Origin: a bacterium
Lineage (GTDB): Bacteria > Bacillota > Clostridia > Oscillospirales > Acutalibacteraceae
Direction: 5' to 3'
Length of the DNA: 64,000 nucleotides
Assembly: GCA_022774755.1 (NCBI GenBank)
Contig: JALFLK010000021.1
Span: 1 to 64,000 of the forward strand
Under the pieces are notes generated by a model. It saw nothing but the letters and a program-made list of their open reading frames with translations, was not told the origin of the DNA and did no database searches. Shown here one piece after another: positions 37,601 to 48,272 of the stretch (within the stretch, counting starts at the first letter, position 1; every line of letters begins with the position of its first letter). A program made the translations under genes and the position numbers.

Positions 37601-38299
37601 ATGGCTGATGATAATGTTCATAAGGGACACCGACAGCGTATGAAAAGTAAATTTCTGCTGAACGGACTGGACGCTTTTGAACAGCACGAGGCGCTGGAAA
37701 TGCTTTTGTATTACGCAGTACCCAGGTGTGATACTAATCCTTTGGCTCACCGCCTGCTGGAAAGATTCGGCTCAATTTCTGCAGTGTTTGATGCGTCGGT
37801 GGATATGCTCCGTGACGCAGGCGTTTCGGAATCTACTGCGGCATTGCTGAAAATGATACCTGAGTTTTCCCGTTTGTATCTTGACGACAAATACAACAAT
37901 AAAAATAAAAAAATAGATTTTGATAACCTTACAGATTATTTTGTTAAGAAGTTTATCGGCAGAAATGAAGAAGCGGTGATTTTACTTTTAGCCGACGCTA
38001 AGGGAAAAGAGATTTTCAGCGGAGTTATTGCAAAAGGCTCTATTAACTCCTCTGATGTGCCTATAAGAAAAATTGTTGACCTTTCCCTGCGGTATAACGC
38101 CAAAACAGCCTGTATTGCTCACAATCACCCCAGCGGTGCGGCTATTCCGTCGTTGGAGGATATAGAAACGACCAGAAGTGTTTATCAGGCGCTTATGCAT
38201 ATTAACGTAATTCTTGCTGACCATATTATAGTAGCTGACGGCGACGCCGTTTCTTTGATGCAATGCGGAGTCTTTGACAGCGAGTTTACTTTCGAATAA
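37601..38299 (+). CDS. radC: RadC/JAB-domain DNA repair-like protein
   Basis: 'HRQRMKSKFLLNGLDAFEQHEALEMLLY', JAB 'AHNHPSGAAIPSLED'. Confidence 0.92.
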   Translation: MADDNVHKGHRQRMKSKFLLNGLDAFEQHEALEMLLYYAVPRCDTNPLAHRLLERFGSISAVFDASVDMLRDAGVSESTAALLKMIPEFSRLYLDDKYNNKNKKIDFDNLTDYFVKKFIGRNEEAVILLLADAKGKEIFSGVIAKGSINSSDVPIRKIVDLSLRYNAKTACIAHNHPSGAAIPSLEDIETTRSVYQALMHINVILADHIIVADGDAVSLMQCGVFDSEFTFE

Positions 38300-38341
38300 G
38301 AAATATAAAACTTAATTGTAAAATAGGGTTACGGAGGCAGA

Positions 38342-40306
38342 ATGTTTAAGCTTCATTCAGAATATAAACCCACAGGCGACCAGCCTGCGGCAATAGAACA
38401 ATTAGCAGAAAGTATTGAAAAAGGGAATAAGGAACAAACTCTGCTGGGCGTAACAGGTTCGGGCAAAACCTTTACGATGGCTAATGTTATAGCAAGGCTT
38501 AACCGACCGACCCTTGTGCTTGCACACAATAAAACCCTTGCGGCTCAGCTTTGCAGTGAGTTTAAGGAGTTTTTTCCCGAAAACGCAGTTGAATATTTTG
38601 TTTCGTACTACGATTATTATCAGCCGGAGGCGTATGTTCCCCAGACCGATACATATATTGAGAAGGACAGCTCAATTAACGATGAAATAGACAAGCTCCG
38701 CCACAGCGCAACCCTTGCACTTTCTGAAAGGCGAGATGTTATTATAGTGGCGTCAGTTTCGTGCATTTACAGCTTGGGCAATCCGATTGATTACCGAAAT
38801 ATGGTTATTTCACTGCGCCCCGGGATGGAGAAATCAAGAGATGAGCTGATTGCAAAGCTTGTTGAACTGCAGTATGAGAGAAATGATATAAACTTTATAC
38901 GAAATAAATTCCGTGTAAGGGGAGATGTAGTAGAGATTTTCCCTGCGGCGTCTTCGGATAATATAATAAGGGTTGAATTTTTCGGCGACGAAATTGACAG
39001 AATTTCCGAGATTAACCCCCTCACCGGTGAGCTTATCGCAATTTTAAAGCACGCCGCCGTTTATCCTGCTTCTCACTATATTGTTTCAAAGGATAAAATG
39101 GACAGAGCTATTGCCGAAATTAACTCAGAGCTTGAACAAAGGCTTGCTTATTTCAGAGAAAAAGGAATGCTCCTTGAGGCGCAGAGAATCGAACAGCGCA
39201 CTCGTTATGATATAGAAATGCTCCAAGAAATCGGCTTCTGCACAGGTATAGAGAATTACTCACGGGTTTTGTCAGGCAGAAAGCCCGGCTCTGCTCCATA
39301 TACGCTTCTTGACTATTTTCCAAAGGATTTTTTGCTTTTTGTTGACGAGTCCCATGTAACTCTTCCGCAGGTTCGGGGTATGTACGCAGGCGACCACGCA
39401 AGAAAAAAGACTTTGATTGACTTTGGCTTCCGTCTGCCGTCGGCTTATGACAATAGACCTCTTAATTTTGACGAGTTTTACGACAGAATCAATCAGGTGG
39501 TTTTCGTCAGTGCAACGCCCGGTGATTTCGAAAAGGGAAAAAGCGCCGTTACGGCTCAGCAGATTATTCGCCCCACCGGCTTGCTCGATCCTGAAATTTC
39601 CGTAAGACCTACCGACGGACAGCTGGACGACCTTATTTCCGAAATAAATATCCGTGTTGAGAAAAAACAGCGTGTCTTAGTTACAACCCTCACTAAAAAA
39701 ATGGCAGAGGACTTAACGGAATATTTTGAGAATATGGGAATCAAGGTTCGCTATATGCACCACGATGTTGACACCGTTGAGCGTATGGAAATTGTCCGTG
39801 ACCTTCGCTTGGGAGAGTTTGATGTTCTCGTGGGAATTAACCTTCTGCGAGAGGGTCTGGATATTCCCGAGGTTTCTTTGGTTGCTATTCTGGACGCCGA
39901 CAAGGAGGGCTTTTTAAGAAGCGAGCGCTCTTTGATTCAGACTATCGGCAGAGCGGCGAGAAACGCCGAGGGTGCAGTCATAATGTACGCCGATTCGGTA
40001 ACTCCTTCAATGAAAAACGCCATTGTAGAAACTAACCGACGCAGAGAAATTCAGCAGAAATACAATAAAGAACACGGAATTATTCCGAAAACCATTACTA
40101 AAAAGGTAAATGAAATTCTGGAAATATCCACCCATTCTTCAGACGATTCCAAAGATATTAAAAAGCTTACAAAACAGCAAAAGCAACAGCTTATAGAATC
40201 CCTTACTAAAGAAATGAAGGCAGCGGCAAAGCTTCTTGAGTTTGAACACGCCGCATATCTCCGTGATAAAATAAATCAGCTTAAAGGCAAGGATAAGAAG
40301 AGGTAA
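38342..40306 (+). CDS. uvrB: Excinuclease ABC subunit B
   Basis: '[16 protein letters not shown]', '[27 protein letters not shown]', C-terminal UVR motif. Confidence 0.98.
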   Translation: MFKLHSEYKPTGDQPAAIEQLAESIEKGNKEQTLLGVTGSGKTFTMANVIARLNRPTLVLAHNKTLAAQLCSEFKEFFPENAVEYFVSYYDYYQPEAYVPQTDTYIEKDSSINDEIDKLRHSATLALSERRDVIIVASVSCIYSLGNPIDYRNMVISLRPGMEKSRDELIAKLVELQYERNDINFIRNKFRVRGDVVEIFPAASSDNIIRVEFFGDEIDRISEINPLTGELIAILKHAAVYPASHYIVSKDKMDRAIAEINSELEQRLAYFREKGMLLEAQRIEQRTRYDIEMLQEIGFCTGIENYSRVLSGRKPGSAPYTLLDYFPKDFLLFVDESHVTLPQVRGMYAGDHARKKTLIDFGFRLPSAYDNRPLNFDEFYDRINQVVFVSATPGDFEKGKSAVTAQQIIRPTGLLDPEISVRPTDGQLDDLISEINIRVEKKQRVLVTTLTKKMAEDLTEYFENMGIKVRYMHHDVDTVERMEIVRDLRLGEFDVLVGINLLREGLDIPEVSLVAILDADKEGFLRSERSLIQTIGRAARNAEGAVIMYADSVTPSMKNAIVETNRRREIQQKYNKEHGIIPKTITKKVNEILEISTHSSDDSKDIKKLTKQQKQQLIESLTKEMKAAAKLLEFEHAAYLRDKINQLKGKDKKR

Positions 40307-40308
40307 AA

Positions 40309-42294
40309 ATGGCAAGAAAAAAGACCAACGACTACGGCAACGACAGTATTTCCTCCCTTAAGGGAGCAGACAGAGTAAGAAAACGCCCTGCGGTTATTTT
40401 CGGATCTGACGGAATCGAGGGCTGTCAGCACTCGGTTTTTGAGATTCTGTCAAACTCCATCGATGAGGCAAGAGAGGGCTTCGGTAAGAAAATAACCGTT
40501 ACAAAGTACTCCGACGGCTCCTTTGAGGTCGAGGACCACGGCAGAGGAATCCCCGTGGATTACAACAAAAACGAGGAAAAATATAACTGGGAGCTTGTTT
40601 TCTGCGAAATGTACGCAGGAGGCAAGTATAATAACAACGAGGGCGAAAACTACGAGTTTTCCTTAGGACTTAACGGCCTGGGACTTTGCTCTACCCAGTA
40701 TTCCTCAGAATATATGGATGTTGATATTCGCCGTGACGGTTTTCGATATACTCTTCATTTTGAAAAAGGCGAAAATATCGGCGGATTGAAAAAAGAGCCT
40801 TATTCAAAAAAGGATACCGGTACAAAGATTCATTGGAAACCCGATTTGGATGTTTTTACGGATATCGACGTAAGTACGGAGTATTTTCTCGATACAATAA
40901 AACGGCAGGCGATTGTCAATGCCGGGGTTGAATTTATCTTCCGCAACCAAAACGGAAGAACCTTTGACATAACTACATTTAATTATCTAAACGGAATTTC
41001 CGACCACGTTAAGGAGATTGTGGGCGACGACGCCTTGTCCTCTATACAAACATGGGAAACAGAGAGAAAAGTCAGAGACCGTGATGACAAGCCTGAATAT
41101 AAATGTAAAATCAATGTATCCTTTGCCTTTTCAAACAAGGTAAGCGTTGCCGAATACTACCATAATTCCAGCTGGCTTGAATACGGAGGCGCTCCCGAGG
41201 CGGCTGTGAAAAATGCCTTTGTTTATCAGATTGATAGCTTTTTAAAGCAGAATAACAAGTACAACAAAACCGATAAAAAAATCAGCTTTGCCGATGTTGA
41301 GGATTGCCTTGTAATCGTTATTTCGTCTTTTTCAAGCGTAACATCATACGAAAACCAGACGAAAAAGGCTATAAATAATAAGGGAATCCAAGAGGCTATG
41401 ACAGAATTTTTCCGTCATCAGCTTGAGGTTTATTTTATAGAAAACCCCATTGAGGCTGAAAAAATTGCTGCACAGGTTCTGATAAATAAGCGCAGCCGAG
41501 AGGATGCCGAAAAGACAAGACTTAATATTAAGAAAAAACTTTCGGGCAATCTTGACGTTACAAACAGGGTAGCAAAGTTTGTTGACTGCAGAAGCAAGGA
41601 CATTTCTAAAAGAGAATTATTTATAGTAGAGGGCGACTCTGCTCTGGGCGCCTGCAAACAGGCGAGAGACCCTGATTTTCAGGCTTTGATGCCTATAAGA
41701 GGTAAAATTCTTAATTGCCTAAAGGTCGGTTACGACAAGATTTTTAAATCTGAGATTATAACCGATTTGCTTAAAGTAATGGGATGCGGAGTTGAGGTTA
41801 AGTCCAAGGCAAATAAAAATCTTTCTAACTTTGACCTTGACCAGCTGCGTTGGAGCAAGATAATACTTTGTACCGATGCAGATGTTGACGGCTTCCAAAT
41901 CAGGGCGCTTTTGCTCACAATGATTTACCGCCTTACGCCTACATTGATAAAAGAGGGCAAGGTGTTTATAGCAGAATCGCCTCTTTATGAAATCACTACT
42001 AAAAAGCAGGTTTATTTTGCTTACGATGAATCAGAGAAAGATAAATTCCTTAAGGAAATCGGAGACGAAAAATTCACAATACAGCGAAGCAAAGGTCTCG
42101 GCGAAAATGAGGCTGATATGATGAATTTTACAACAATGAATCCCTCAACACGCAGACTTATTAAGGTTATGACCGACGACGCTGAGAAAACTGCCGAGAT
42201 TTTCGACATACTTTTGGGCGAAAACCTCCAGGGCAGAAAGGACTATATCGTCCAACACGGCGCAGAGTACATTGATAATCTTGACGTAAGCTGA
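40309..42294 (+). CDS. Type IIA topoisomerase subunit B (GyrB/ParE family)
   Basis: GHKL 'EILSNSIDEAREG', 'EDHGRGIPVDY', TOPRIM 'LFIVEGDSALGACKQARD', 'CTDADVDGFQIR'. Confidence 0.93.
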   Translation: MARKKTNDYGNDSISSLKGADRVRKRPAVIFGSDGIEGCQHSVFEILSNSIDEAREGFGKKITVTKYSDGSFEVEDHGRGIPVDYNKNEEKYNWELVFCEMYAGGKYNNNEGENYEFSLGLNGLGLCSTQYSSEYMDVDIRRDGFRYTLHFEKGENIGGLKKEPYSKKDTGTKIHWKPDLDVFTDIDVSTEYFLDTIKRQAIVNAGVEFIFRNQNGRTFDITTFNYLNGISDHVKEIVGDDALSSIQTWETERKVRDRDDKPEYKCKINVSFAFSNKVSVAEYYHNSSWLEYGGAPEAAVKNAFVYQIDSFLKQNNKYNKTDKKISFADVEDCLVIVISSFSSVTSYENQTKKAINNKGIQEAMTEFFRHQLEVYFIENPIEAEKIAAQVLINKRSREDAEKTRLNIKKKLSGNLDVTNRVAKFVDCRSKDISKRELFIVEGDSALGACKQARDPDFQALMPIRGKILNCLKVGYDKIFKSEIITDLLKVMGCGVEVKSKANKNLSNFDLDQLRWSKIILCTDADVDGFQIRALLLTMIYRLTPTLIKEGKVFIAESPLYEITTKKQVYFAYDESEKDKFLKEIGDEKFTIQRSKGLGENEADMMNFTTMNPSTRRLIKVMTDDAEKTAEIFDILLGENLQGRKDYIVQHGAEYIDNLDVS

Positions 42295-42365
42295 TTATGT
42301 ACAGAGTGCCCGTGCCTTGATTGTGTATATTGATAGAATAAGATTATTTATTGGGAGGTATTTGT

Positions 42366-44606
42366 TTGTCACCTAAAAAACAGACCCCAAAAGAAAATAA
42401 AACTCCTGCTAAAGTTAAAGGTATAATTGACGGTGCAGGAGAAGTAGTAGAGCAAAAAATAGTCAGCACAATAAAAGAGAATTATATGCCCTATGTAATG
42501 AGCGTTATTCTCTCCCGTGCAATTCCTGAGATTGACGGCTTTAAGCCTTCTCACCGAAAGCTCCTATATACTATGTATAAAATGGGCCTTTTAACCGGCG
42601 CAAGAACGAAGTCTGCAAATATCGTCGGCGCAACGATGAAGCTTAATCCCCACGGCGACAGCGCAATTTACGATACAATGGTAAGACTGTCCAGAGGCTA
42701 CGAGGCGTTACTGCACCCGTATGTGGACTCAAAGGGTAACTTCGGTAAATTTTACAGCAGAGATATGGCTTGGGCGGCTTCAAGATATACTGAGGCAAAG
42801 CTTGCGCCGATTTGCAGCGAGTTGTTCAGAGATATTGATAAAGACACGGTAGATTTTGTAGATAACTACGACAACACCCAAAAAGAGCCTACCTTGCTTC
42901 CTGCTACATTTCCGTCAGTGCTTGTAAATGCAAATACGGGTATAGCAGTTGGTATGGCTTCAAATATTTGCTCCTTTAATTTGCGTGAGGTGTGCGAAAC
43001 TACCGTTGCGCTGATTCGTGACCGTAACCATGATATAAAGTCAACTATGCCGGCTCCCGATTTTGCAGGGGGATGCCCAATCGTATATGATGAATCGGCT
43101 ATTGATAAGGTTTACGAAACAGGAAAGGGCAGTATAAAACTAAGGTCAAAATATCTATACGATAAAAAAGAAAACTGTATTGATATTCTGAGTATTCCTG
43201 CAACAACTACCTGCGAAGCGATTATAGAAAAAATAATAGAACTGATTAAAACAGGAAAAATCAAAGAAATATCCGATGTCCGTGACGAAACAGGACTTGA
43301 CGGATTAAAAATTACAATAGACTTAAAGCGAAATACCGACCCGGACAAACTTATGGCAAAGCTGTTTAAGATGACTCCCCTTGAGGACAGCTTTTCCTGT
43401 AATTTTAACGTTCTTATTGCAGGAACCCCAAAGGTTATGGGCGTAAGAGAAATTCTTGAGGAATGGACGGCTTTCAGAATTGAGTGCGTAAGGCGCAGAA
43501 CATACAATGATTTGCAGAAAAAATCCGAAAAGCTTCATTTGCTTAAAGGCCTTGAAGCAATACTTTTGGATATTGATAAGGCAATAAAAATTGTTCGTGA
43601 AACAGAGGAAGAGGCAGAAGTTGTTCCGAACCTTATGATTGGCTTCGGAATTGACGAAATACAGGCTGAATATGTTGCCGAAATCAAACTCCGCCATCTT
43701 AACAGGGAATATATTTTAAGGCGCACAGATGAAATCTCAAGGCTCGAAGAAGAAATCAAGGATTTAAAAGCAATTCTTGAAAGTAAATCCAGAGTGAAAA
43801 CCATAATCATCAACGAGCTTAAAGAAGTTGCGAAAAAATACGGCGAGCCGAGAAAGAGTATTCTGCTCTATCTGTCGGACAGCGATTTTGAGGAAGCAGA
43901 GGAAGAAATTCCCGATTATGCCGTTAATCTGTTTTTTACAAAGGACGGATACTTCAAAAAAATCACCCCGTTGTCTTATAGAATGGGAAGTACCCATAAG
44001 CTTAAAGAGGGCGATGAAATCACAGAACATATTGATTTTACCAATAACTGCGACTTGCTGTTCTTCACCAATAAATGTCAGGTTTATAAAACAAAAGCTT
44101 CTGATTTTGAAGACACAAAGGCAAGCGCAATGGGAGATTATATTCCTGCAAAGCTTTCTATGGACGAGGGCGAGTCTGTTGTAAAAATGATTGCGACAAA
44201 GGATTATAAGGGCTTTTTGCTTTTTGCTTTTGAAAACGGAAAGATTGCCAAAGTACCTCTTTCGGCATACGAAACCAAATCCAACAGAAAAAAACTTACG
44301 GGAGCATACAGCGATAAGTCGCCTGTTGCAGGAATTGCCTTTGCACAGGAAGAGGGCGAATTTTTGCTTACCGCCACCTCCGGCAGAATGTTGCTTCTTC
44401 ACTCTGCTTCGGTCAACATAAAAACCACAAGAAATACTCAGGGTGTTGCAGTTATGAAGCTGAAAAAAGGGCAAAGACTCTTTAGCATCAAGCCTTATAC
44501 AGAGGGAACATTCTCAAAACCTGCAAGGTACAGAACCCGTTCTCTGCCTGCTTTGGGCGCACTTCCGTCAGAAGAAGACTCAGAGGCACAGATGTCGTTG
44601 TTGTAA
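42366..44606 (+). CDS. Type IIA topoisomerase subunit A (GyrA/ParC family)
   Basis: 'YVMSVILSRAIPEIDGFKPSHRKLLYTMYKMG', catalytic Tyr region 'AASRYTEAKLAPI'. Confidence 0.92.
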   Translation: MSPKKQTPKENKTPAKVKGIIDGAGEVVEQKIVSTIKENYMPYVMSVILSRAIPEIDGFKPSHRKLLYTMYKMGLLTGARTKSANIVGATMKLNPHGDSAIYDTMVRLSRGYEALLHPYVDSKGNFGKFYSRDMAWAASRYTEAKLAPICSELFRDIDKDTVDFVDNYDNTQKEPTLLPATFPSVLVNANTGIAVGMASNICSFNLREVCETTVALIRDRNHDIKSTMPAPDFAGGCPIVYDESAIDKVYETGKGSIKLRSKYLYDKKENCIDILSIPATTTCEAIIEKIIELIKTGKIKEISDVRDETGLDGLKITIDLKRNTDPDKLMAKLFKMTPLEDSFSCNFNVLIAGTPKVMGVREILEEWTAFRIECVRRRTYNDLQKKSEKLHLLKGLEAILLDIDKAIKIVRETEEEAEVVPNLMIGFGIDEIQAEYVAEIKLRHLNREYILRRTDEISRLEEEIKDLKAILESKSRVKTIIINELKEVAKKYGEPRKSILLYLSDSDFEEAEEEIPDYAVNLFFTKDGYFKKITPLSYRMGSTHKLKEGDEITEHIDFTNNCDLLFFTNKCQVYKTKASDFEDTKASAMGDYIPAKLSMDEGESVVKMIATKDYKGFLLFAFENGKIAKVPLSAYETKSNRKKLTGAYSDKSPVAGIAFAQEEGEFLLTATSGRMLLLHSASVNIKTTRNTQGVAVMKLKKGQRLFSIKPYTEGTFSKPARYRTRSLPALGALPSEEDSEAQMSLL

Positions 44607-44728
44607 ATCATAAAATCTTGCAATATCTTCTAATATATTAAAAAAATACTTGCATTATATATAAATTTATGATATTATAAATAGGCTAATTTGAAATAAA
44701 ATTATTTCTCTTTGAAAGGACGATAAAA

Positions 44729-44977
44729 ATGGGAATTGTTGAATATATTTTGGGCGGACTTTTGGCTGTCTTTTCCGTGCTGATTATTATTGTAATCATT
44801 CTTCAGGAAGGTAACCAAAAGGACTTAGGCGTAGTTTCAGGCGGTGCAGATACTTTCTTCTCTAAGCACAAGGCTCGTTCAATAGACGCAAAGCTTGCAA
44901 GACTTACAAAATTCTTTGCCGCTGGCTTTGTACTGTTTGTAATTGCACTTAATGTTTTGGCTCATTTCTTAGGCTGA
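44729..44977 (+). CDS. secG: Preprotein translocase subunit SecG
   Basis: 'IVEYILGGLLAVFSVLIIIVIILQEGNQKDLGVVSGGADTFFSKHKARSIDAKLARLTKFFA'. Confidence 0.94.
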   Translation: MGIVEYILGGLLAVFSVLIIIVIILQEGNQKDLGVVSGGADTFFSKHKARSIDAKLARLTKFFAAGFVLFVIALNVLAHFLG

Positions 44978-45084
44978 TTGGGCTAAATCATAATTGTGTC
45001 CCCCAATAATCTGAATATTTAAAATAATGCAAGCATATTATAGACCGTCATAGTTTGGCGGTCTATTTTGTTTGGAGTGATAAA

Positions 45085-45345
45085 ATGTCTGTTTGGATTA
45101 TTTTGGGAGCATTATTTGCGGTATTTATTGTTTTTGCCGTAATACATAAAATTGACAAATTTAAAAAGCCCGCAAGAATGGCTTTAATTTCCATGCTTAC
45201 GGGTCTTCTGACTTTAATATTAGTAAATGTCACCGGATATTTTACGGGAATACATCTTCCCATAAGCCTGCTTTCCGTATCTGCGTCTGTTGTAGGGGGG
45301 ATCCCGGGAGTTACGGCTATGCTTGCTCTTAACCTTTTTTTTTAG
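45085..45345 (+). CDS. BofA-like pro-sigma-K processing inhibitor family protein
   Basis: Small membrane protein with 'NVTGYFTGIHLPISLLSVSASVVGGIPGVTAMLALNLFF'. Confidence 0.65.
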   Translation: MSVWIILGALFAVFIVFAVIHKIDKFKKPARMALISMLTGLLTLILVNVTGYFTGIHLPISLLSVSASVVGGIPGVTAMLALNLFF

Positions 45346-45951
45346 CTATAATATGCCGTACAACTCCTCTAATGCCTCGCCGACAAATTCCTTGTTTGAC
45401 GTAAGCAGAGCGATTGTAACCTTATAAAATAGCTCGGGGTTTTTATGAAAATTGCTTTTGATAATTTTTGCCTGATTTTTATCGGGAGCAAATATGTCAA
45501 AGCTTAATAAGTCTATATTACCGCCTGAAATTGAGCATTTAACCCTGTAACCGCTGTCTGCCTTGCTTATTTCAACCTTATTTTCTTTTTCGATTTTTTT
45601 CTGTTTCAGCAGTGATATAGCGCATGTGTATGCCTTTTCTTTAACAGTGTAGGAAAGGGTGCTTTCCAGCTGGCTTGCAATCAGTCTTCCGTTTTCCGTA
45701 ACAAAATATAATTCTTCTTTCGGACTGTCGGTTTCAACCCGATAAATATTATTGTGTTTAATTAAATCATCAAAGCAGGAGCTTACTTCAAAGTAATTTG
45801 CAAGTCCTTGTTTTTGTACAGCTTCAATAACTGTGTTTTTACTCATAGGCTCATTTACGGAATTGAGCAGATAACAGATAAGAGTACGTATTTCGTTTTT
45901 GCTTCTTATTCCACCGGGTGATATGCCCTCGTCAAATGTATCAAATGCCAT
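45346..45951 (-). CDS. DUF4364 family protein
   Basis: 'IRTLICYLLNSVNEPMSKNTVIEAVQKQGLANYFEVSSCFDDLIKHNNIYR'. Confidence 0.85.
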   Translation of the reverse strand: MAFDTFDEGISPGGIRSKNEIRTLICYLLNSVNEPMSKNTVIEAVQKQGLANYFEVSSCFDDLIKHNNIYRVETDSPKEELYFVTENGRLIASQLESTLSYTVKEKAYTCAISLLKQKKIEKENKVEISKADSGYRVKCSISGGNIDLLSFDIFAPDKNQAKIIKSNFHKNPELFYKVTIALLTSNKEFVGEALEELYGIL

Positions 45952-46071
45952 ACTTTCACCTTCAGTAATAAAATAATATTTTCCGAACTTTAGTATAACA
46001 TAAATAATATAATTTGTGTATATTTTTATTGACTAATTATTGTATAAATGATATGATTTTCGGGAGGAGGT

Positions 46072-46530
46072 ATGGAGATGGAGCAATATTTGCCTTATAT
46101 TTGGATAGGTGGTGCGATAGTATTTGCTGTTTTAGAGGCAACTACCGCCCAGCTTGTTTCAATATGGTTTGTTGTAGGCGCCGTTGCAGCGGCAATTACA
46201 ACTATCTTTACCGATAATGTGTTTATACAGATTGCTGTTTTTGTTGCGGTATCGGCTTTGGCTTTGGTTTTAACAAGACCGATTTCAAAAAAACTGACTT
46301 CCGCAAAGAAGGTCAAAACCAATGCAGACAGCCTAATCGGTAAGGTTGGTATTGTCAGAACAGAGATAAACAATACGCTTTCCCAAGGTCAAATCACCGT
46401 GAACGGCCAGATATGGTCTGCAAAAACAGCAGATGATTCGGTGACGGTAGAAGTAAATAAAAAAGTTAAGGTTTTAGAAATTTCGGGTGTAAAGCTTGTA
46501 GTTGCACCCGTTGAAACAGGAGAGGATTAA
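46072..46530 (+). CDS. NfeD family protein
   Basis: 'QLVSIWFVVGAVAAAITT' TM region and OB-fold 'SLIGKVGIVRTEINNTLSQGQITVNGQIWSAKT'; upstream of an SPFH gene. Confidence 0.9.
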   Translation: MEMEQYLPYIWIGGAIVFAVLEATTAQLVSIWFVVGAVAAAITTIFTDNVFIQIAVFVAVSALALVLTRPISKKLTSAKKVKTNADSLIGKVGIVRTEINNTLSQGQITVNGQIWSAKTADDSVTVEVNKKVKVLEISGVKLVVAPVETGED

Positions 46531-46532
46531 AT

Positions 46533-47438
46533 ATGGTAGGATTGATTATCGGACTTGTTATAGCAATTCTTGTTATTATTGCCGTTGTACGCAATATCAA
46601 GGTTGTACCTCAGGCACACGCTTATGTTATTGAAAGATTAGGAACGTACAACGCTACATGGGGAACGGGACTTCACCTTAAAATCCCTTTTATCGATAAA
46701 ATTGCAAAGAAAGTGTCCCTAAAAGAGCAGGTGGTGGATTTTCCTCCTCAGCCTGTAATCACAAGGGATAATGTTACTATGCAGATTGATACGGTGGTTT
46801 ATTTTGAAATCACAGACCCAAAACTCTACACCTACGGCGTAGAAAGACCATTAAGCGCTATTGAAAATCTTACCGCTACTACTCTGAGGAATATAATCGG
46901 CGACTTAGAGCTTGACAGCACTCTGACTTCAAGAGATACTATAAATGATAAAATCAGAATAATTCTCGATGACGCTACCGACGCATGGGGAATTAAGGTT
47001 ATCCGTGTTGAGCTCAAAAATATCCTTCCTCCAAAAGAAATCCAGGACGCTATGGAAAAGCAGATGAAGGCTGAGCGTGAGCGCCGTGCCAGAATTTTGG
47101 ACGCAGAGGGCGAAAAGCGCAGTCAGATTCTCGTTGCAGAGGGCATGAAAGAAAGTGCGATTCTTAAAGCCGATGCGGTAAAAGAGTCAAAAATCAGAGA
47201 AGCTGCCGGTGAAGCCGAGGCAATCCGCCAGGTTCAGCAGGCATACGCCGATTCTCTTAAAATGCTCAACGAGGCTGCGCCCAGCGACAGGGTTATAGCA
47301 ATCAAAAGTCTTGAGACATTCCAAAAAGTTGCCGACGGCAAGGCGACAAAAATCATTATTCCCTCCGATATTCAAAATATGGCAGGACTTGTTACTTCCG
47401 CAAAAGAATTATGGAACGATAATGTGAATAATAGTTAA
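46533..47438 (+). CDS. SPFH/Band 7 domain protein (QmcA-like)
   Basis: 'VVPQAHAYVIERLGTYNATWGTGLHLKIPFIDKIAKKVSLKEQVVDFPPQPVITRDNVTMQID'. Confidence 0.95.
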   Translation: MVGLIIGLVIAILVIIAVVRNIKVVPQAHAYVIERLGTYNATWGTGLHLKIPFIDKIAKKVSLKEQVVDFPPQPVITRDNVTMQIDTVVYFEITDPKLYTYGVERPLSAIENLTATTLRNIIGDLELDSTLTSRDTINDKIRIILDDATDAWGIKVIRVELKNILPPKEIQDAMEKQMKAERERRARILDAEGEKRSQILVAEGMKESAILKADAVKESKIREAAGEAEAIRQVQQAYADSLKMLNEAAPSDRVIAIKSLETFQKVADGKATKIIIPSDIQNMAGLVTSAKELWNDNVNNS

Positions 47439-47439
47439 T

Positions 47440-47468
47440 AAAAAGGCTGTGGCATACACAGCCTTTTT
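47440..47468 (+). terminator. Intrinsic terminator after the SPFH gene
   Basis: AAAAAGGCTGTG-gcata-CACAGCCTTTTT. Confidence 0.8.
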
Positions 47469-47471
47469 ACA

Positions 47472-47560
47472 TTATAGGAAAATGCTCTGCTGCGCTCGGG
47501 AATAAAAGGCTGTTGTCAGCAAAAGCAGTCTGCACGGATTGCGTGTTGAGGTACCCGAAT
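47472..47560. repeat. Interspersed intergenic repeat, copy B
   Basis: Near-identical to copy A at 36691-36785. Confidence 0.75.
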
Positions 47561-47569
47561 TGTTTTACT

Positions 47570-47660
47570 TTATCGGAAACTGCTTTTAACGGTCGGGCAA
47601 CTTAGTGTTTTGCAAAATCAATCTGTCTGCCCGGATTGCGTGTCGAGGCACTCGACAATT
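47570..47660. repeat. Interspersed intergenic repeat, copy C (diverged)
   Basis: Shares the start 'ttatcggaaactgct' and the end 'gtctgcccggattgcgtgtcgaggcactcgac'. Confidence 0.65.
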
Positions 47661-47774
47661 TTAAAATAATGTATATATTTCTTTATTGATATTAAAAATC
47701 ACCTTTTTTCAAATATAATATTCAATGTATATTGGGTTCTAATATTTATTTTTTATGGTTTAAGGAGAAAGAAT

Positions 47775-48272
47775 ATGAAAAAAGTTGCAGTAATTATGGG
47801 TTCGGACAGCGATTTTCCCGTAGTTAAAAAAGCAGTAAATAAATTAAAGGATTTCGGTGTTCCATACGAGGTGCATGTTATGAGCGCTCACAGAACTCCT
47901 GATGAAGCCTGCAATTTTGCTAAAAACGCCCGTAAAAACGGTTTTGGCGTAATCATTGCCGCAGCCGGTATGGCGGCTCACCTTGCAGGGGTGCTTGCCG
48001 CTAACACCACTTTGCCGGTTATCGGTATTCCCATAAAGTCGGCTGCATTTGACGGTATGGATGCATTGCTTGCAACGGTTATGATGCCCACGGGAATCCC
48101 CGTTGCCACTGTTGCAGTTGACGGAGCAGGCAACGCAGGCGTACTTGCTGTTGAAATGCTTGCCCTTTCTGACGACGCTTTGGCGGAAAAACTCGAAGAT
48201 GTGAAAGCTAAAATGGCTCAGGAAGTAGCAAAAAAAGACAAAGATATTCAATCAAAGGTGGCAGAGCTTTGA
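47775..48272 (+). CDS. purE: 5-(carboxyamino)imidazole ribonucleotide mutase
   Basis: '[17 protein letters not shown]', '[11 protein letters not shown]'. Confidence 0.96.
   Translation: MKKVAVIMGSDSDFPVVKKAVNKLKDFGVPYEVHVMSAHRTPDEACNFAKNARKNGFGVIIAAAGMAAHLAGVLAANTTLPVIGIPIKSAAFDGMDALLATVMMPTGIPVATVAVDGAGNAGVLAVEMLALSDDALAEKLEDVKAKMAQEVAKKDKDIQSKVAEL

Noticed and set aside
43764-44474. Minus-strand ORF (236 aa)
   Set aside because: Antisense to the GyrA/ParC-family gene; composition fits a shadow ORF.
47660-47774. Purine riboswitch upstream of purE
   Set aside because: AT-rich with no recognisable purine-aptamer P2/P3 loop pattern.
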